Part shown: piece after piece, positions 1 to 10,967 of the stretch | Layout of the letters: every line of letters starts with the position of its first letter | How positions within the stretch are numbered: the first letter of the stretch is position 1 | Source of the DNA: Neofusicoccum parvum | Taxonomy: Eukaryota; Ascomycota; Dothideomycetes; Botryosphaeriales; Botryosphaeriaceae | Assembly: GCA_020912385.1 (NCBI GenBank) | Contig: CP087217.1 | Span: 1,364,001 to 1,428,000, forward strand | Direction: 5' to 3' | Length of the DNA: 64,000 nucleotides | Program-made: the position numbers and the translations under genes | Notes under the pieces: model-generated | What the model saw: only the letters and a program-made list of their open reading frames with translations | Told to the model about the DNA's origin: nothing | Database searches by the model: none

Positions 1-222
1 TTACACATACGCCTACCTTTACACCGCTTGGCATCGTCTCCTCAAGCCGATTCTGCGTTTGAAGCTAGCCTAGTTGGGTAACTCTACTGACTCGATCAAG
101 ACAGATGAGCCGGAGAACAGACTCAAGATCTCCAACGGCTTACAAATTCCAGCGGACACGCGGGCTTTACCTCTCGGCATGAAGATGTAACTCCGGAGCA
201 GTCTTTCTAATTTTCCACTACA

Positions 223-228
223 TATAAA
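223..228 (+). promoter_or_regulatory. TATA box of the alpha/beta-hydrolase gene
   Basis: A TATAAA lies about 75 bp before the ATG at 300, a reasonable core-promoter distance for a filamentous fungus. The first 300 bases of the window show no other gene. Confidence 0.45.
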
Positions 229-299
229 ATTCAGAGAACACGCTTGGCTTTATCCCCACACCTCCATCCAGTTTGACTGTTAGCAAAGATCGTCTCAAT

Positions 300-1307
300 A
301 TGACTACCGCCATGTCCTCAGACCAGTTCCCCCGTCCTCCGTTTGACGAGGAGATCTCCAGCCTCCTGCCACCAATCCCATCTTCTCTCTTCCCAGCCTC
401 CAGGGACGACGTCCCCCAGCAGCGGCAGTTCTTCGAAGACCTGACGGGCCCAGCCACGCAGGAGATCCTCTCCGACCCCGAGATCACCCACACCGAGCGC
501 ACCATCCCCGGGCCGGGCGGAGCCATCACGCTCTCCATCTTCGCGCCCGCGCGCCCGGGCGCGGCCAGCGCGCCGGGCCGGCAGCCGTGCGTCTTCCACA
601 CCCACGGCGGCGGCATGACGGCCGGCAGCCGCTTCGCGGGCGTCGACATGGCGGTGCCGTGGATCAAGCGCCTGGACGCCGTCGCCGTGTCCGTCGAGTA
701 CCGCCGCCCGCCCGAGCACCCCTTCCCGGCGCCCGTCGAGGACTGCTACGCCGCGCTGCGGTGGGTGGCCGCCCACGCGCCCGAGCTGGGAATAGACCCC
801 GCCCGCATCCTCGTCGAGGGCCAGTCTGCCGGCGGCGGCTTGGCTGCCGCCACCGCCCTGATGGCGCGGGACCGTGGTGGGCCGCAGCTGTGCGGCCAGC
901 TCGTCGGCGTCGCTATGCTGGATGACCGCAACGACAGCGTCGCAGCCCGCCAGTTTGCGACTGGCGGCACGTGGAATGCCCGTGCGAACGCTGTCGCGTG
1001 GAACTGTCTCCTGGGCGATGGTGTGGCTGGCGGCCCCGACGTCAGCTGCTACGCTGCGCCGGCGAGGGCGACGGACCTGACGGGCTTGCCGCCGGCGTAC
1101 GTTGATGTGAGCTCCACGGAGCCGTTTCGGGACGAGGGCGTCGCGTATGCGTCGAAGTTGTGGCAGGATGGCGTGCAGGCCGAGTTGCATGTCTGGCCGG
1201 GTGGCCCGCATGGGTTTGACGTGCTCACTCCGACGGCTGAGATCTCGAAGCTGTCTATGCAGACGCGGACCGCGTGGGTTTGCAGGATGTTGCGGGAAAA
1301 AGTCTAG
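300..1307 (+). CDS. alpha/beta-hydrolase fold-3 esterase (HSL-like)
   Basis: Intronless gene for a 335-residue alpha/beta-hydrolase of the hormone-sensitive-lipase group, which hydrolyses short-chain esters or lactones. HGGG at residues 102-105 is the oxyanion-hole motif. GQSAGG places the nucleophile at Ser176, with Gln replacing the more usual Asp before it. PHGF near the C-terminus supplies the His. The acid position, usually in a DPLRDE-like motif, reads EPFRDE here. No signal peptide is visible, so it is probably cytosolic. I take the ATG at 300 (MTTAMSS) because the longer reading frame opens only with a TTG. GC content rises sharply over about 540-900. It converges with the MFS gene that follows. 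The family is clear; the substrate is unknown. Confidence 0.9.
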   Translation: MTTAMSSDQFPRPPFDEEISSLLPPIPSSLFPASRDDVPQQRQFFEDLTGPATQEILSDPEITHTERTIPGPGGAITLSIFAPARPGAASAPGRQPCVFHTHGGGMTAGSRFAGVDMAVPWIKRLDAVAVSVEYRRPPEHPFPAPVEDCYAALRWVAAHAPELGIDPARILVEGQSAGGGLAAATALMARDRGGPQLCGQLVGVAMLDDRNDSVAARQFATGGTWNARANAVAWNCLLGDGVAGGPDVSCYAAPARATDLTGLPPAYVDVSSTEPFRDEGVAYASKLWQDGVQAELHVWPGGPHGFDVLTPTAEISKLSMQTRTAWVCRMLREKV

Positions 1308-1979
1308 AGTGGGCGTGGATCTGTACAGAGTACACGAGTTTGGGGGCTAGTGTTCGCCATCATTGATGCTATTCCTGCTCGGAGGGTTTCGGAACAATGA
1401 GCGTGGCCCAAGTCAACGATAAAGTTCACTGAGCGAGTTGCCACCTCCATTGGCTTAGCTTATAACACGCTTCTTCCCCTCAAGTTTATCAAACTCCTGT
1501 CGACCTGTGTTGAAAATTGGCGCGGTGCAGAATGTAGTACGATTCTTAGCATGCCGTGTGAGGGGGGGCAGGAGAGGTGCCCGACTTATCCTCAAACACG
1601 GTACTATACCTAATCTAGCAACTAACGTACACGTGATTTCCAACAACCTGGCTTCCGTCATCTCATAGTGATATTTTCAATTCATGTTCGTCATACTTGT
1701 AAAGAGAAGTAAGGTATTATTTGAATTGTTTGGTTGCTGGATATCGTGATTGCGAGAGCTTCAATGGCGTTGATCTGATTGAACTTACACGAGATAACTT
1801 TCTATTCCAAGATATCTTTAGTGACAAGAAGTAGCTATAGCAAGGCTAGAGGCATCGCGTGCAGCAGTGAATCAGAGACGGGGTGCTGAGCCTCGAACAT
1901 GCCTTTCGATAACCTCTATTTCGACTCGAAAAGGATCGGCTAGAAGAAGCAAAGATATTTCGGCTAATACTCAGAAAAC
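1308..1979. other. intergenic, convergent 3' ends
   Basis: AT-richer DNA between two converging genes. It should hold both 3' UTRs. I see no gene-like frame, RNA gene or repeat. Confidence 0.5.
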
Positions 1980-3795
1980 CTAATTTTCTCGGACATTTGT
2001 GTGTTGCAGCTCGTAAGTACCAGAAGCGTTGTCGACCGGCATACCCCGAGCCTCCACAACTTCCTTCTTCTTCCAAATCGTCCCACGCATGCTTTCTGGC
2101 ACCGTGATTGCAAATACGCTAAGCAAAAACCCAATAGCGCATAGGATGACGCAGCTGAAGTAAACGCTCTGGTACCCCACGTGGCTCAGAGTTCCTGCTG
2201 GCAGGCTGGGATCGCCGTAAGTCTTCTCGATCCCCTCAGCAACCGCGGTCAGCACGGCGAGACCCAGCATGGACCCTCCGACCTGGAGCGCAACATTGAA
2301 TACGCCGGCGGCGGCGCCTTGGTCACTCTTTGATGCTGAGGACACGATGACGAAGTTGGCTGCAATGTACACGGCCCCGATGCCGGCGATGTAGAGGATC
2401 ATGCCGGGGAAGGTGAACCGCCAGTAAGATGTGTGCTCGTCGATGAAGGCGAACAGGAGTACACCAGGGATGGAAAGACCCCAGCCGATGACGAACTGTA
2501 GCAAGTAAGCGGATGGCCTGTGATCTAATGCTGCACAAGGGGAACGCACCATGGCTCGGGCGCCAAGGATCGGGACTAAGCGCCCGGACAGGGTGTTGAA
2601 TATGAAAGCGCTGATGCCGAGTGGGGTGAAAAGAACCGAGGTATGGATTGCACTATTGCCGAATGACTGTAGCTGCACCGTCAAGAAGTAGGTGCAAGCT
2701 TGGCGCACGGCGTAGGTATTGACTGCCAGAACAAGGGTGAGATTGAATGATAGGTTCCGGAACAAGTGCGGTGCCAGGATGGCCTGTGGGGCTGAACGTT
2801 CGTGAAGTATGAAGAAAAACAACAGAACAAGGGAGACAATAAGTGTAGCAATGATCTGAGGCGCATTCCAGCCCACAGAGTTGGCAGATGTGAGGGCGTA
2901 TGTGAGTAGCAGGATACCTGGTACGCCTAACAGTATCCCAAATGCGTCAAAGCGGATAAGCCGCTCACGCACTGATTGCGTCAACTTCTTTTGGGTCGGT
3001 GGCCTGGTTGTAACACGTTCTCCGTCGGAGGGAGGTGGAGCAGCGGCACGACTCGAAGGAACTCGAGGCAGAATGAGGTATGCTACAGGAATGACCAAAC
3101 CAGAGAGAATCAGAGAGATCCAGAAGATCCACCGCCATCCGAGGAAAGCCGTCAGCACGCCACCAAGGATGAGACCCACGCTGCAGTCGGGTCAGTACGT
3201 CAGTGCTCAGTGAGTCTAAAATCCCGAATGCTCACATGAAGCCCAAAGACCCAGATGCCCCCCAGATGCCCAGGGCTTTCGCCTTTTTGGCGGGTTGAGT
3301 GAAGTGCAGCGCAATGTGGGCCTGTGCGGGTGGAATGGTGAACGCAGCGCCAATTCCTTGGAAAGCCCTAGCCACCACGAGTCCGATGAAGGTAGGAGAG
3401 AGGGCGCAAACCATGGTGAATAAAGCAAAGAAGACCATGCCAAAAAGCAAGACTCGGCGGTGGCTAAAACAAGCGTTATCATAGGGTGGCCAAAGGCTCA
3501 AGGACTCGGAAGTTCTCACCCAAATATATCTCCGCCACGGCCACCGAGAAGCAGAAAGCCGCCAAACGTCAGCGCATAGGCGGAGATTACCCACTGGAGG
3601 TTTCCAACGTCGACATTGAAGTCTTCTTGAATAGTGGGAAGGGCGATTGTGATGGCGCTTAAATTTGCAAGGTCGAGGAACATGGCAGAGCAGCTGCGGG
3701 TGTTAGCCTGGCCTCCGGAGCTCTGCGTCCAGTTTCTGAACTTACACAACTGCCAAAATGTAGTTTGGGCTGCATCCCGCCATGCTTTCTGTCAT
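1980..3795 (-). CDS. MFS drug-efflux-type transporter (DHA, 14-TM-like)
   Basis: Five-exon major facilitator gene; exons 3795-3746, 3693-3520, 3463-3236, 3180-2550 and 2495-1980 give 532 residues. The N-terminus carries LSAITIALPTIQ and LQWVISAYALTFGG helices, followed by a GRRGD-like loop (GGRGGDIFGHRR) and the antiporter motif-C-like GLILGGVLTAFLGWRW. At least twelve hydrophobic segments are visible. This layout is typical of fungal proton-driven multidrug or metabolite exporters. A second in-frame ATG at 3783 (MAGCSPN) is an alternative start. The last intron (2496-2549) is 54 nt long with no stop, so a 550-residue unspliced product would also be open. The substrate cannot be told from sequence. 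Confidence 0.88.
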
Positions 3796-4195
3796 TGACC
3801 TCAGCCGCCGGAGAGTCATATTTGCGGCTGGAGAATTCAGTTTCAAGGTGCAAAGGAGCGAAGCGCAGGGGTTTTCATGGTGCGGCGGTGTCCCAGCCGA
3901 GAGACCGAGAGCGGCACAGTCGGCGAGCGTGACCGTGTCTTACGTCAACCATACCTTGTCTCTTAGGCGGTTCGCTAGCCTCATTTCTCGGCCCAAAATT
4001 TGAGTTTTGATTGATAACTCTAGCGATTTGGTGCCAAGTTAAGATGTTAGCTCCATGAATAGTTGTGAAAAGGCATCTGTACCCCGCCGGGTACCGAGAC
4101 AGCGTATCCCTATCCTGCGCTCCACACACCAGCTTGATCCCATACACCTGCGGATATCCCCTCAAATGAAGTGCTGATGGTTGCATAACTGAGGC
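3796..4195. other. intergenic, upstream of MFS gene
   Basis: Promoter region of the minus-strand MFS gene and 3' flank of the next minus-strand gene. No convincing reading frame. Confidence 0.4.
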
Positions 4196-5860
4196 TTAAA
4201 TCTTGGGAAATTCTTTAAAGCCGAGAACATCAACCGTCGGATTTGATCGTTCTACCAGCTCTACCGCCTCGTCCTCATCTGCTCGCTCGATTTCCCGACC
4301 GCTTCCTCCAAAAGCGTGAGCATCCCCGTCTTCGACAACTGGAACAGTAACAAATCCATATCGTATAGCTTTATCTCCTACTTCGCCCAGCAATGCATCA
4401 ATCTCATCTCTCTTCCCGACTTCCACCAGCAGTGGCGCCCGGAATGCTTTTGCGATCTCAACAGGACTGAGGGTAACGTTGCGACCCAGCTTCCAATAGC
4501 CCCACAAGAGTGGAAACAGAACAAGAATGTCCAAACACATAATGGCCAGGGCGGCAGCAAGATAGGCATAATGCGATACGTATACGGTGCGGCTGTAACT
4601 GTCTAATGCGTTGACAGCCTGCGTGATGCTCTCGTTTGAAGCGGCAATTGCCGAGCGAAACATCAGTTCCCTTGAGAAGCTTAGGATGTTTGGTGTAGGA
4701 TCAGACCAGCTCACGTTGCAGGATCCCACCGAGCTCTGAGAAGCTAGATAAGTTGTTGCCATGTTTCCATTGCCTTGGATGGCCCATTGCCCAGTGAAGT
4801 ACAACGATATTTCGCTAGCGGGGAACTGCTGAGCAATGGCAAGCGCGAGGCCTCCGTATGTGGACGACAGACCTGGACTGGACGATTCTATCAACGTGTC
4901 TTGATCCTGTATCTTGATCGTCTTGTTGTTTGATGGTAGAAGTAGCACTGAGCCGTTGCTGATCCGGATAGGGTACTCCACCATGGCGGCACTCGAAACG
5001 CACTGGACGGTCTTGAGGTCTCCTGCACAAGCAGTATCGCCTTTGTAGGTCACGTTTGTGGTGAGTTGTCCAGCGTTTCCCACCGAACTCCAACCGGTAG
5101 CCAGTGATCCGACGTCAAAGCTTTCTCCGTCGGTGTTTGAAACTATGTCAAATGGATTTGTCCCGTAGGAGCAGTTGACGTCAAGGCCAGCAGCGACAAG
5201 GACAATATCGCAAGACCCCTGACAACCAGTGTGATTCAAATTGATGCTTCTCTGGGCCTGATAATCCTGAACCACTTGCGCGAATGAGGATTGGAACATG
5301 TCGACACTTTTCGCACGGCTCAAGTAGCGACCAGTAAATCCCCAAGGGAGAACATCTGTAGATAAGGAGGCGACCACCGTGGTGTTCCGGAATGCTTGTT
5401 TTGTGTCCACTGATGATGCTTGTTGCAGCAATGGGCCGTCGATAAAGACTATTGAGGTGACCAGACAGGCCAGAGCAACCTTATTGACGTTTTTCCCAGA
5501 CAATGCCGTGTCCTTGAAGCTGGTACCGTAAGCCCAATGACGATGCAGATCGCTAATGGACCCGCCTTGGAGTGCCTTGATCCACCAAGCGAATGTGATG
5601 CCCTCTGAAAACGCGAAACGAAGCGCATTATTGGCCAAGGCTGATAGTATGGCTAATATGACAGAAGGTTTGACGGTATGCTGTTTAGATGGCCACATGT
5701 TGATATCTGCATCGTCTGATGAAACAAGAGTAGCGATCGCACCGGCAGCGCAGCAAATACTCAAGGAAACGGCCAGTAGGAACGGCGCCGGCATTCGTTT
5801 GAGAAATCCAGGTCGCCATTGGGGGCTGACAGGCAACACACTATAAGATTGGGGCGCCAT
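4196..5860 (-). CDS. multi-pass membrane protein, DUF3176-like architecture
   Basis: Single-exon gene for 554 residues that I do not recognise with certainty. Hydrophobic segments lie near residues 25-48, 67-95 and 124-148, and a fourth near 435-465 just before a charged cytosolic-type tail. Between the third and fourth lies a roughly 290-residue loop with many N-x-S/T sites and paired cysteines, consistent with an extracellular or lumenal domain. The segment NALRFAFSEGITFAWW followed by GGSISDLHRHW resembles the N-terminal membrane part of fungal DUF3176 proteins, whose function is unknown. The C-terminal 85 residues are rich in acidic residues. No transport or catalytic motif is visible. 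The ATG at 5860 is the first in a clean frame. Confidence 0.7.
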   Translation of the reverse strand: MAPQSYSVLPVSPQWRPGFLKRMPAPFLLAVSLSICCAAGAIATLVSSDDADINMWPSKQHTVKPSVILAILSALANNALRFAFSEGITFAWWIKALQGGSISDLHRHWAYGTSFKDTALSGKNVNKVALACLVTSIVFIDGPLLQQASSVDTKQAFRNTTVVASLSTDVLPWGFTGRYLSRAKSVDMFQSSFAQVVQDYQAQRSINLNHTGCQGSCDIVLVAAGLDVNCSYGTNPFDIVSNTDGESFDVGSLATGWSSVGNAGQLTTNVTYKGDTACAGDLKTVQCVSSAAMVEYPIRISNGSVLLLPSNNKTIKIQDQDTLIESSSPGLSSTYGGLALAIAQQFPASEISLYFTGQWAIQGNGNMATTYLASQSSVGSCNVSWSDPTPNILSFSRELMFRSAIAASNESITQAVNALDSYSRTVYVSHYAYLAAALAIMCLDILVLFPLLWGYWKLGRNVTLSPVEIAKAFRAPLLVEVGKRDEIDALLGEVGDKAIRYGFVTVPVVEDGDAHAFGGSGREIERADEDEAVELVERSNPTVDVLGFKEFPKI

Positions 5861-6654
5861 GCGTGCTAGACTTAAGTGAGAATCTTTGAAAAGCTTCTGG
5901 ATATCGATATATCGGGTTATATAATGGAAAGCCCTTGATATCGTATGAGTCTCTGAAGCACGAAGCGGTCACACGTATTTTGTACGTCCGGTTGTAGCCT
6001 CAGCCTTGTATCGTGCTATGAATAAAGTATTTGGCCCCACGCGCAGTCGCATCGCTGACGTTATAGTACCTCCAAATTTTGGCACTAAAATAAGCCTATC
6101 TTTCTGCGCTCTGATCATCCATTGGTCCTGCAGGTCCACTGTCTCACAAAAGCTCGGCAACTGGTTTATAAGCAGCCACAGCCTGATGACTGTAAGCTTC
6201 TCATCTGTAGCCAAGTCATGCTACCCCCGAGTGCCGAGGATGCGACAGGAAGCAGGTTTGTGTCCGATAAAGTCATATAGTATTCATAATAATAAACTTT
6301 AAGACTCGACGAACCGAAATATCCACGGTCACAGTATATGAAACATTAGAAGCAGCTTGACCTATCAATTCAGATGCTAGTCTTGTTAGCTTTGGAAGGG
6401 ACATAATCTTTCACACACTCAAGCGCACTTGCACCATCATAAAGCGCTTCCAAATTACAGTCTTAGCACGGGTAGACAAACTAATTTGTATACTTTGCAC
6501 GCAGAAGGGGGAGGCTTTCATTTACTATATCCAGTTGCGCAATAGAAAAATAGCATACTCTTCATGGAAATGTATGTCGTGGTAACTGACGACAAGATAC
6601 GTCTTGATATATTCACGAAGGCTGAGTTGGAGCCGATAGAATCTCGCTGCAAAA
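5861..6654. other. intergenic, no gene seen
   Basis: AT-rich sequence between two minus-strand genes, holding the promoter of the membrane-protein gene and the 3' end of the oxidoreductase gene. Short frames here have no recognisable protein character. Confidence 0.4.
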
Positions 6655-8216
6655 TTAGCGTTTTGCTTTCCAGCTTGCATTTCTCGCATGCACATGCAAA
6701 CCACTCTTGTTTGCCTTCATAAGTGCCCAGATTCCACCGATTGGCCATGTTTCCCGTATGTAGTCTGGCCAGGACGAGGCAATCTCCCTTTTCTCAGCTT
6801 CCACATCAACTTTGACCTTCTCATACAAGCTCGGAAGTGACGTTGCTCCATACTTTTCGCGCAGAGACTGGTACCACTGACGGTCGAAGTCTTTCCAAAA
6901 GTCCCCTTCATCGTAGTATGTATGAGCATAAAGCCACTTCATACCACCCAGCTCGTGAAGCTTGTCCTCGAGATTCCGATTGAGCGTGACGAATTTGTCA
7001 TGGTTCGCGGGGCCCTTGCCCCATAGCCCGATGTTGAGCATTGGTAGAGGCGGCTTGCCATCCGTTTCGTTTGCACTGAGGCTGTGGGGGTGCAGCGTTG
7101 GCGAGGGGCTCTGTTTCAAAGGGCAGAGCCAGAGCGGCCAGATATCGAAGGTCTCATTCGTGTAATCGATGAATTGCTCTGCAGTGCCAAACGGCAAGGC
7201 CAAGTCTTGGACGACGTATTGCTTCGACTGGCCGCTAGCGTGAAGAGCGATATACAGCATCCTGGTGTGTAAGATGTCGTCGAACCACCAGCGGGTGAAG
7301 TCGTTGAAGGGGAAATTAAAGTAGTCGAAGGCGGCCTGCCCAACCCAAAACCCTCCACGGTCGTATCGGAATAGATATTCAGCAAGAGGAATAGCTTCAG
7401 TTACAGGCCCATCAGAGTCGCTGATCCGTTTCTGGACATGGAAATGAAACCACGGGTCTTTGGAATCACTGAAACACTGGATCGGTACGGAATCTGGGCA
7501 ATCATCCGTGAGGCGGCCAGTGATGATGGCTCCTTGCGTCTTCGAGAAAAGAATGCCATCGATATATTCCAGCGTGGTGTCTTGAATGAAGTCACCGCAC
7601 TTCTTGATTGCTTCAGCCGTGCTGCAAACAGGATGGTATGTTGTTTCGACAAATTTCTTTGCCACCTTGAGCTGAAGCTCAACCAAAGTTGTCGTTCCAA
7701 GGCTGCCAGCCGCACCTGCTGCTCCGTGGAAAAGGTCCGCGTTCTGGGCCCTGGAGCACTTCACAACATCGCCGTTTGCGAGAACCATCTCAACCCAGTT
7801 GATCGTGCGGTCGAAGAAGCCATACCTGGGAGTCGAATTATCAGCAGGACTTCTTTCCCCAACGCTGATGCCACGCACTTGAATGAACTGCTTTCTCCGG
7901 AGGTCCCTGAATATCCACCACCAACTGTGATTCCCGGAAATTCCATGACCACTGGCGGAACGAGCCCGTACTTCATTGTCTCTTCGACTAATCGGTCCAT
8001 CGGCACATTTGGCTCCACTAGCACTGTTCGTGCTTCCGTATCGACATTCAGAACGCGCGATAGGCCACTTAAGTTGATAACGTTCCCTGTCCGTCTCGTT
8101 GCAGAAGGTCTGGTACTGTTCGTTGATCCATGAGAGATGCGAAACTTGACCCCCTTCCCATAATACCTTCGAATATCGGCTGAGATAGCGACAACGTCTT
8201 CTTTGTGTCTGTCCAT
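6655..8216 (-). CDS. FAD-dependent oxidoreductase, delta(24)-sterol reductase-like (DHCR24/Diminuto type)
   Basis: Two-exon gene (8216-7879, 7825-6655; intron 7826-7878) coding for 502 residues. The N-terminal half is a VAO/PCMH-type FAD-binding domain. VLVEPNVPMDRLVEETM and FPGITVGGGYSGTSGESS match the FAD-binding stretch of DHCR24-like enzymes, and splicing restores SFKYGFFDRTINWVEMVLANGDVV across the junction, as in that family. The C-terminal half contains the family-typical FDYFNFPFNDFTRWW and LYAHTYYDEGDFW blocks. DHCR24 reduces the C24-C25 double bond of sterols with FAD and NADPH; in fungi such homologues have less clear roles because ergosterol synthesis does not need that step. No signal peptide or N-terminal anchor is obvious with the ATG at 8216. 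Confidence 0.86.
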
Positions 8217-9069
8217 CGTTTCCCAGGTACGAGAGCTGTGTGTGTGAAAGAACAAGAGGGGGTGATGGGACGGAAGTGATATGAGATGTCGACTGAGGAT
8301 TCCTTTGCGGAGGTATGCACGTGGTGGGACTTTCCACCGGATGAGATGATGCGGCAATGTCTACAACATTTGTACGTGTAGAAATCGCCTCTGAAGGTAT
8401 CATCAAAGTTGCCAGGCTTTATGTTGCTCACCAAGGTCTTCTCCAGCCTCGTTGTTTCAGCCGTACATCTCCGTTGCACAGAAAAAACAAGGCAAACAAG
8501 CGCGTAAGCAGGGGCCCGCGAACACGAGCGATGGGCGCTAATCGACTTACACTCTCGATCTGAGGTGACAGCCTGTACCTTCCTCTCAAATCAACTAGGC
8601 GTGGACAGAATATTACTCATAAAATGCCATCCTGTTACTGCTCCAATCGTCTAAATTGGCTATGCTTTCATGAGACTCTCCTGTCAACCATATTTGCCAT
8701 CACACGCGTGTTTTACTTTTTCCAATACTATGCAACTATCCCTACACCGCTCATTTACCTACATCATGCGTATTTCCATAGTCCTGAAGGAAAAAGCGTC
8801 CTTCGGACGAGAGAAAGTCGGGGCAGACAGTATCAATTGACAAGACTAGCGGTGTCTTCCTTTCTCGTACTGTTCGGAAGCTCCTGACCAGGAATACAAA
8901 ATTGAGGTCGAAAATTGTTCATGTGCTCATGTAAGAAAGTGGACCGACATACGTTTTCCTCTCCCAGAGCACGCTTATAGCCGCCCGTAACATTGAGTCT
9001 TCGATCTCTCCGCCTCTCAGCGCCTCTTTAATTTCTACAACGCCCCCCACAGTTGTACCAATTTCCACA
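8217..9069. other. intergenic between divergent genes
   Basis: Upstream region of the FAD oxidoreductase and of the decayed DUF7730-like gene. No gene-like frame is supported. Confidence 0.4.
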
Positions 9070-10559
9070 ATGCCCAGGAATATCCGTACCTGGCTCCACA
9101 AAAAGCTTTCCCGCCACCCTCCTTCCCCACCAGATGACCTTCCCCCAAGCCTACCCTTCCTCCCAGCCTCACGCCCCGGAGCTCTCACTCCCGCCTCCTC
9201 GCAAGCTTCCCTGCCCCTCCCCGCAAGCGCCACCGCCAGAAACCCCTTCTTCGCGGCCCTGCCACCAGAGCTGCGCCGAGCAATCCTGATCGCCGCGTTC
9301 GGCGGATGCACGCTGCACACCACGCTTGAGTACGCGCATCCGCTCGGGACGACGGCGCCAGCCCCAGGTCACCAAGGCCGCGCATCCAGTACGGCAGCCT
9401 GTGATTCAGCAGCTCCCAGATGCTGAGGGATGCGGGCAAGGGGCCGTAGGCTTGGCGGTGGTGCGCCTGCGTCTGCCATCGCGAGCCGCCGCCGCGGTGG
9501 TGGAGCGAGGGCGCGGAGGAGGAGAGGCGGGGATACCGGCGGTGTTGCCATGACTGGTGCTTGGAGGGCAATGCGGACAACTGTGAGAAGTGGCCGGAGG
9601 AGGGGGGAGAGGGCGGGAAGTGTAGGGTTGGGGCGATGGGATGGCTGCGGGCGTGTCGGCAAGCGTGAGTGGGGATCTCGTCTTGCTTTGTTTTTGGTTT
9701 TGCGCCCATATGCATTCGGCTCTGCTCTGCATGGTCTCATGATCTTGTTAGGCCTTCATGGGTATTTACTGAGTCTCTGTCAGCTATGTTGAAGGCATCG
9801 ATGTCCTCTATTCGACCAATACAATCCACACCTCCCCGAATATCTCACTAGAGAGCATCCATCGCCTTATCCATCCACGTCGCTTAGATAACACAACATC
9901 ACTCGAGCTCATTTGCAACATAAACCCGCCAACACTGTGCGTTCCGGAGTCACATCAGCCAATAGAGCTAGACACGCTCGCTGAGGTAATCCTGTCCGCT
10001 TTCCCACGGCTACGCAAATTGTACATGGCACTTAATAGTGACAATCCTCACTTACCATTTAGGTACGATGTCCCCCGGCGAGCGCGCTGAGGAGAAGGTG
10101 CGGCCCTTATTGCCAGCTTTGGATGCCATGGTGCGACGTCTCGTCAATCGGCCTGGAGACCTGAAACTGCACAGCTGCTGGGTCTCATTACTAGAGTCGG
10201 TTGCGATGGCGCTGCTGAATCTGGTTTACCGCTCCTCCGTGCAATTTCTTCGCAGAGGAGGCTACTATAATGCAACGTGGTTCTGGCGTGATCTCACCAC
10301 AGACCCAGATTGGCCCATGATGTGTAGAGAAAGGGAGGAGGGTAAGGAGCGAGATGGACCGCCTGGATCTACGAGCGTTGGATACTGGATTGGAGAAGGA
10401 ATTTACGACGGGGAACGTGTGACGGCAAGCATGGGGCTGCTTCGGGACTTCGGCACTGGCGGGTTCGCTAGACAACTAAGGCCGCTACTGTCTTCAATAG
10501 TCACTCTTCTGGACTCACATACCCACATAATTGGTTTACAAAGAGCTGGAAGTTTATGA
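9070..10559 (+). pseudogene. decayed DUF7730/F-box-like protein gene
   Basis: Pieces of one fungal DUF7730-type protein occur in order but in different frames. NPFFAALPPELRRAIL and AAFGGCTLHTTLEYAHPL lie in one frame up to a TGA at 9424-9426. WRWCACVCHREPP to MGWLRACRQA (about 9450-9665) lies in another frame that has a TAG just before it at 9447-9449. A GT-AG intron (9666-9781) then joins CRQA to YVEGIDVLYSTNTIH, a hallmark of the family, running to about 10060. A one-base shift follows into PLLPALDAMVRRL, which stays open to 10559. No simple set of introns removes the stop and both shifts. These proteins are of unknown biochemical role, with an F-box-like N-terminus (LPPELR). Decay is the best reading; sequence error at several sites is the alternative. 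Confidence 0.7.
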
Positions 10560-10967
10560 AATTAAAACAATGTGAAGAGTTGACTTCCAAATTCAACGTC
10601 CTCATCCGGATTTGAGAGTCGAACATGATAAATCAGAGGATTATGGGTATAAACGTGTAGTTGTGGATCTGCCGCCTCTGTCTAGCGGGGTTGCCTCCTC
10701 CGCTGTAACAACCTAGCAGGTGCAGGATTCCCCGCCTCCGTATTATTGGGCGAATTGCATAGCCGGGGTTTTGGTCATAAAGCTATAATAGGGATCGTTC
10801 CCGAAATATTCGGCCCCACCTTGGCATAAATCACTGTCACTATTTCAATCAGTGCAGAAGCGCTTCGGATGCCAACGAGAATGATCTTTATGAACTCTGG
10901 AGACGTCCATTCAGCCGCCATAGTTCATTCTACCTGCCGCTTTTATCAAAATTTATAGTTTCCGAAA
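10560..10967. other. intergenic, SDR promoter region
   Basis: Upstream of the SDR gene. No gene is seen. The ATG context (AAAATGC) is ordinary. Confidence 0.4.
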
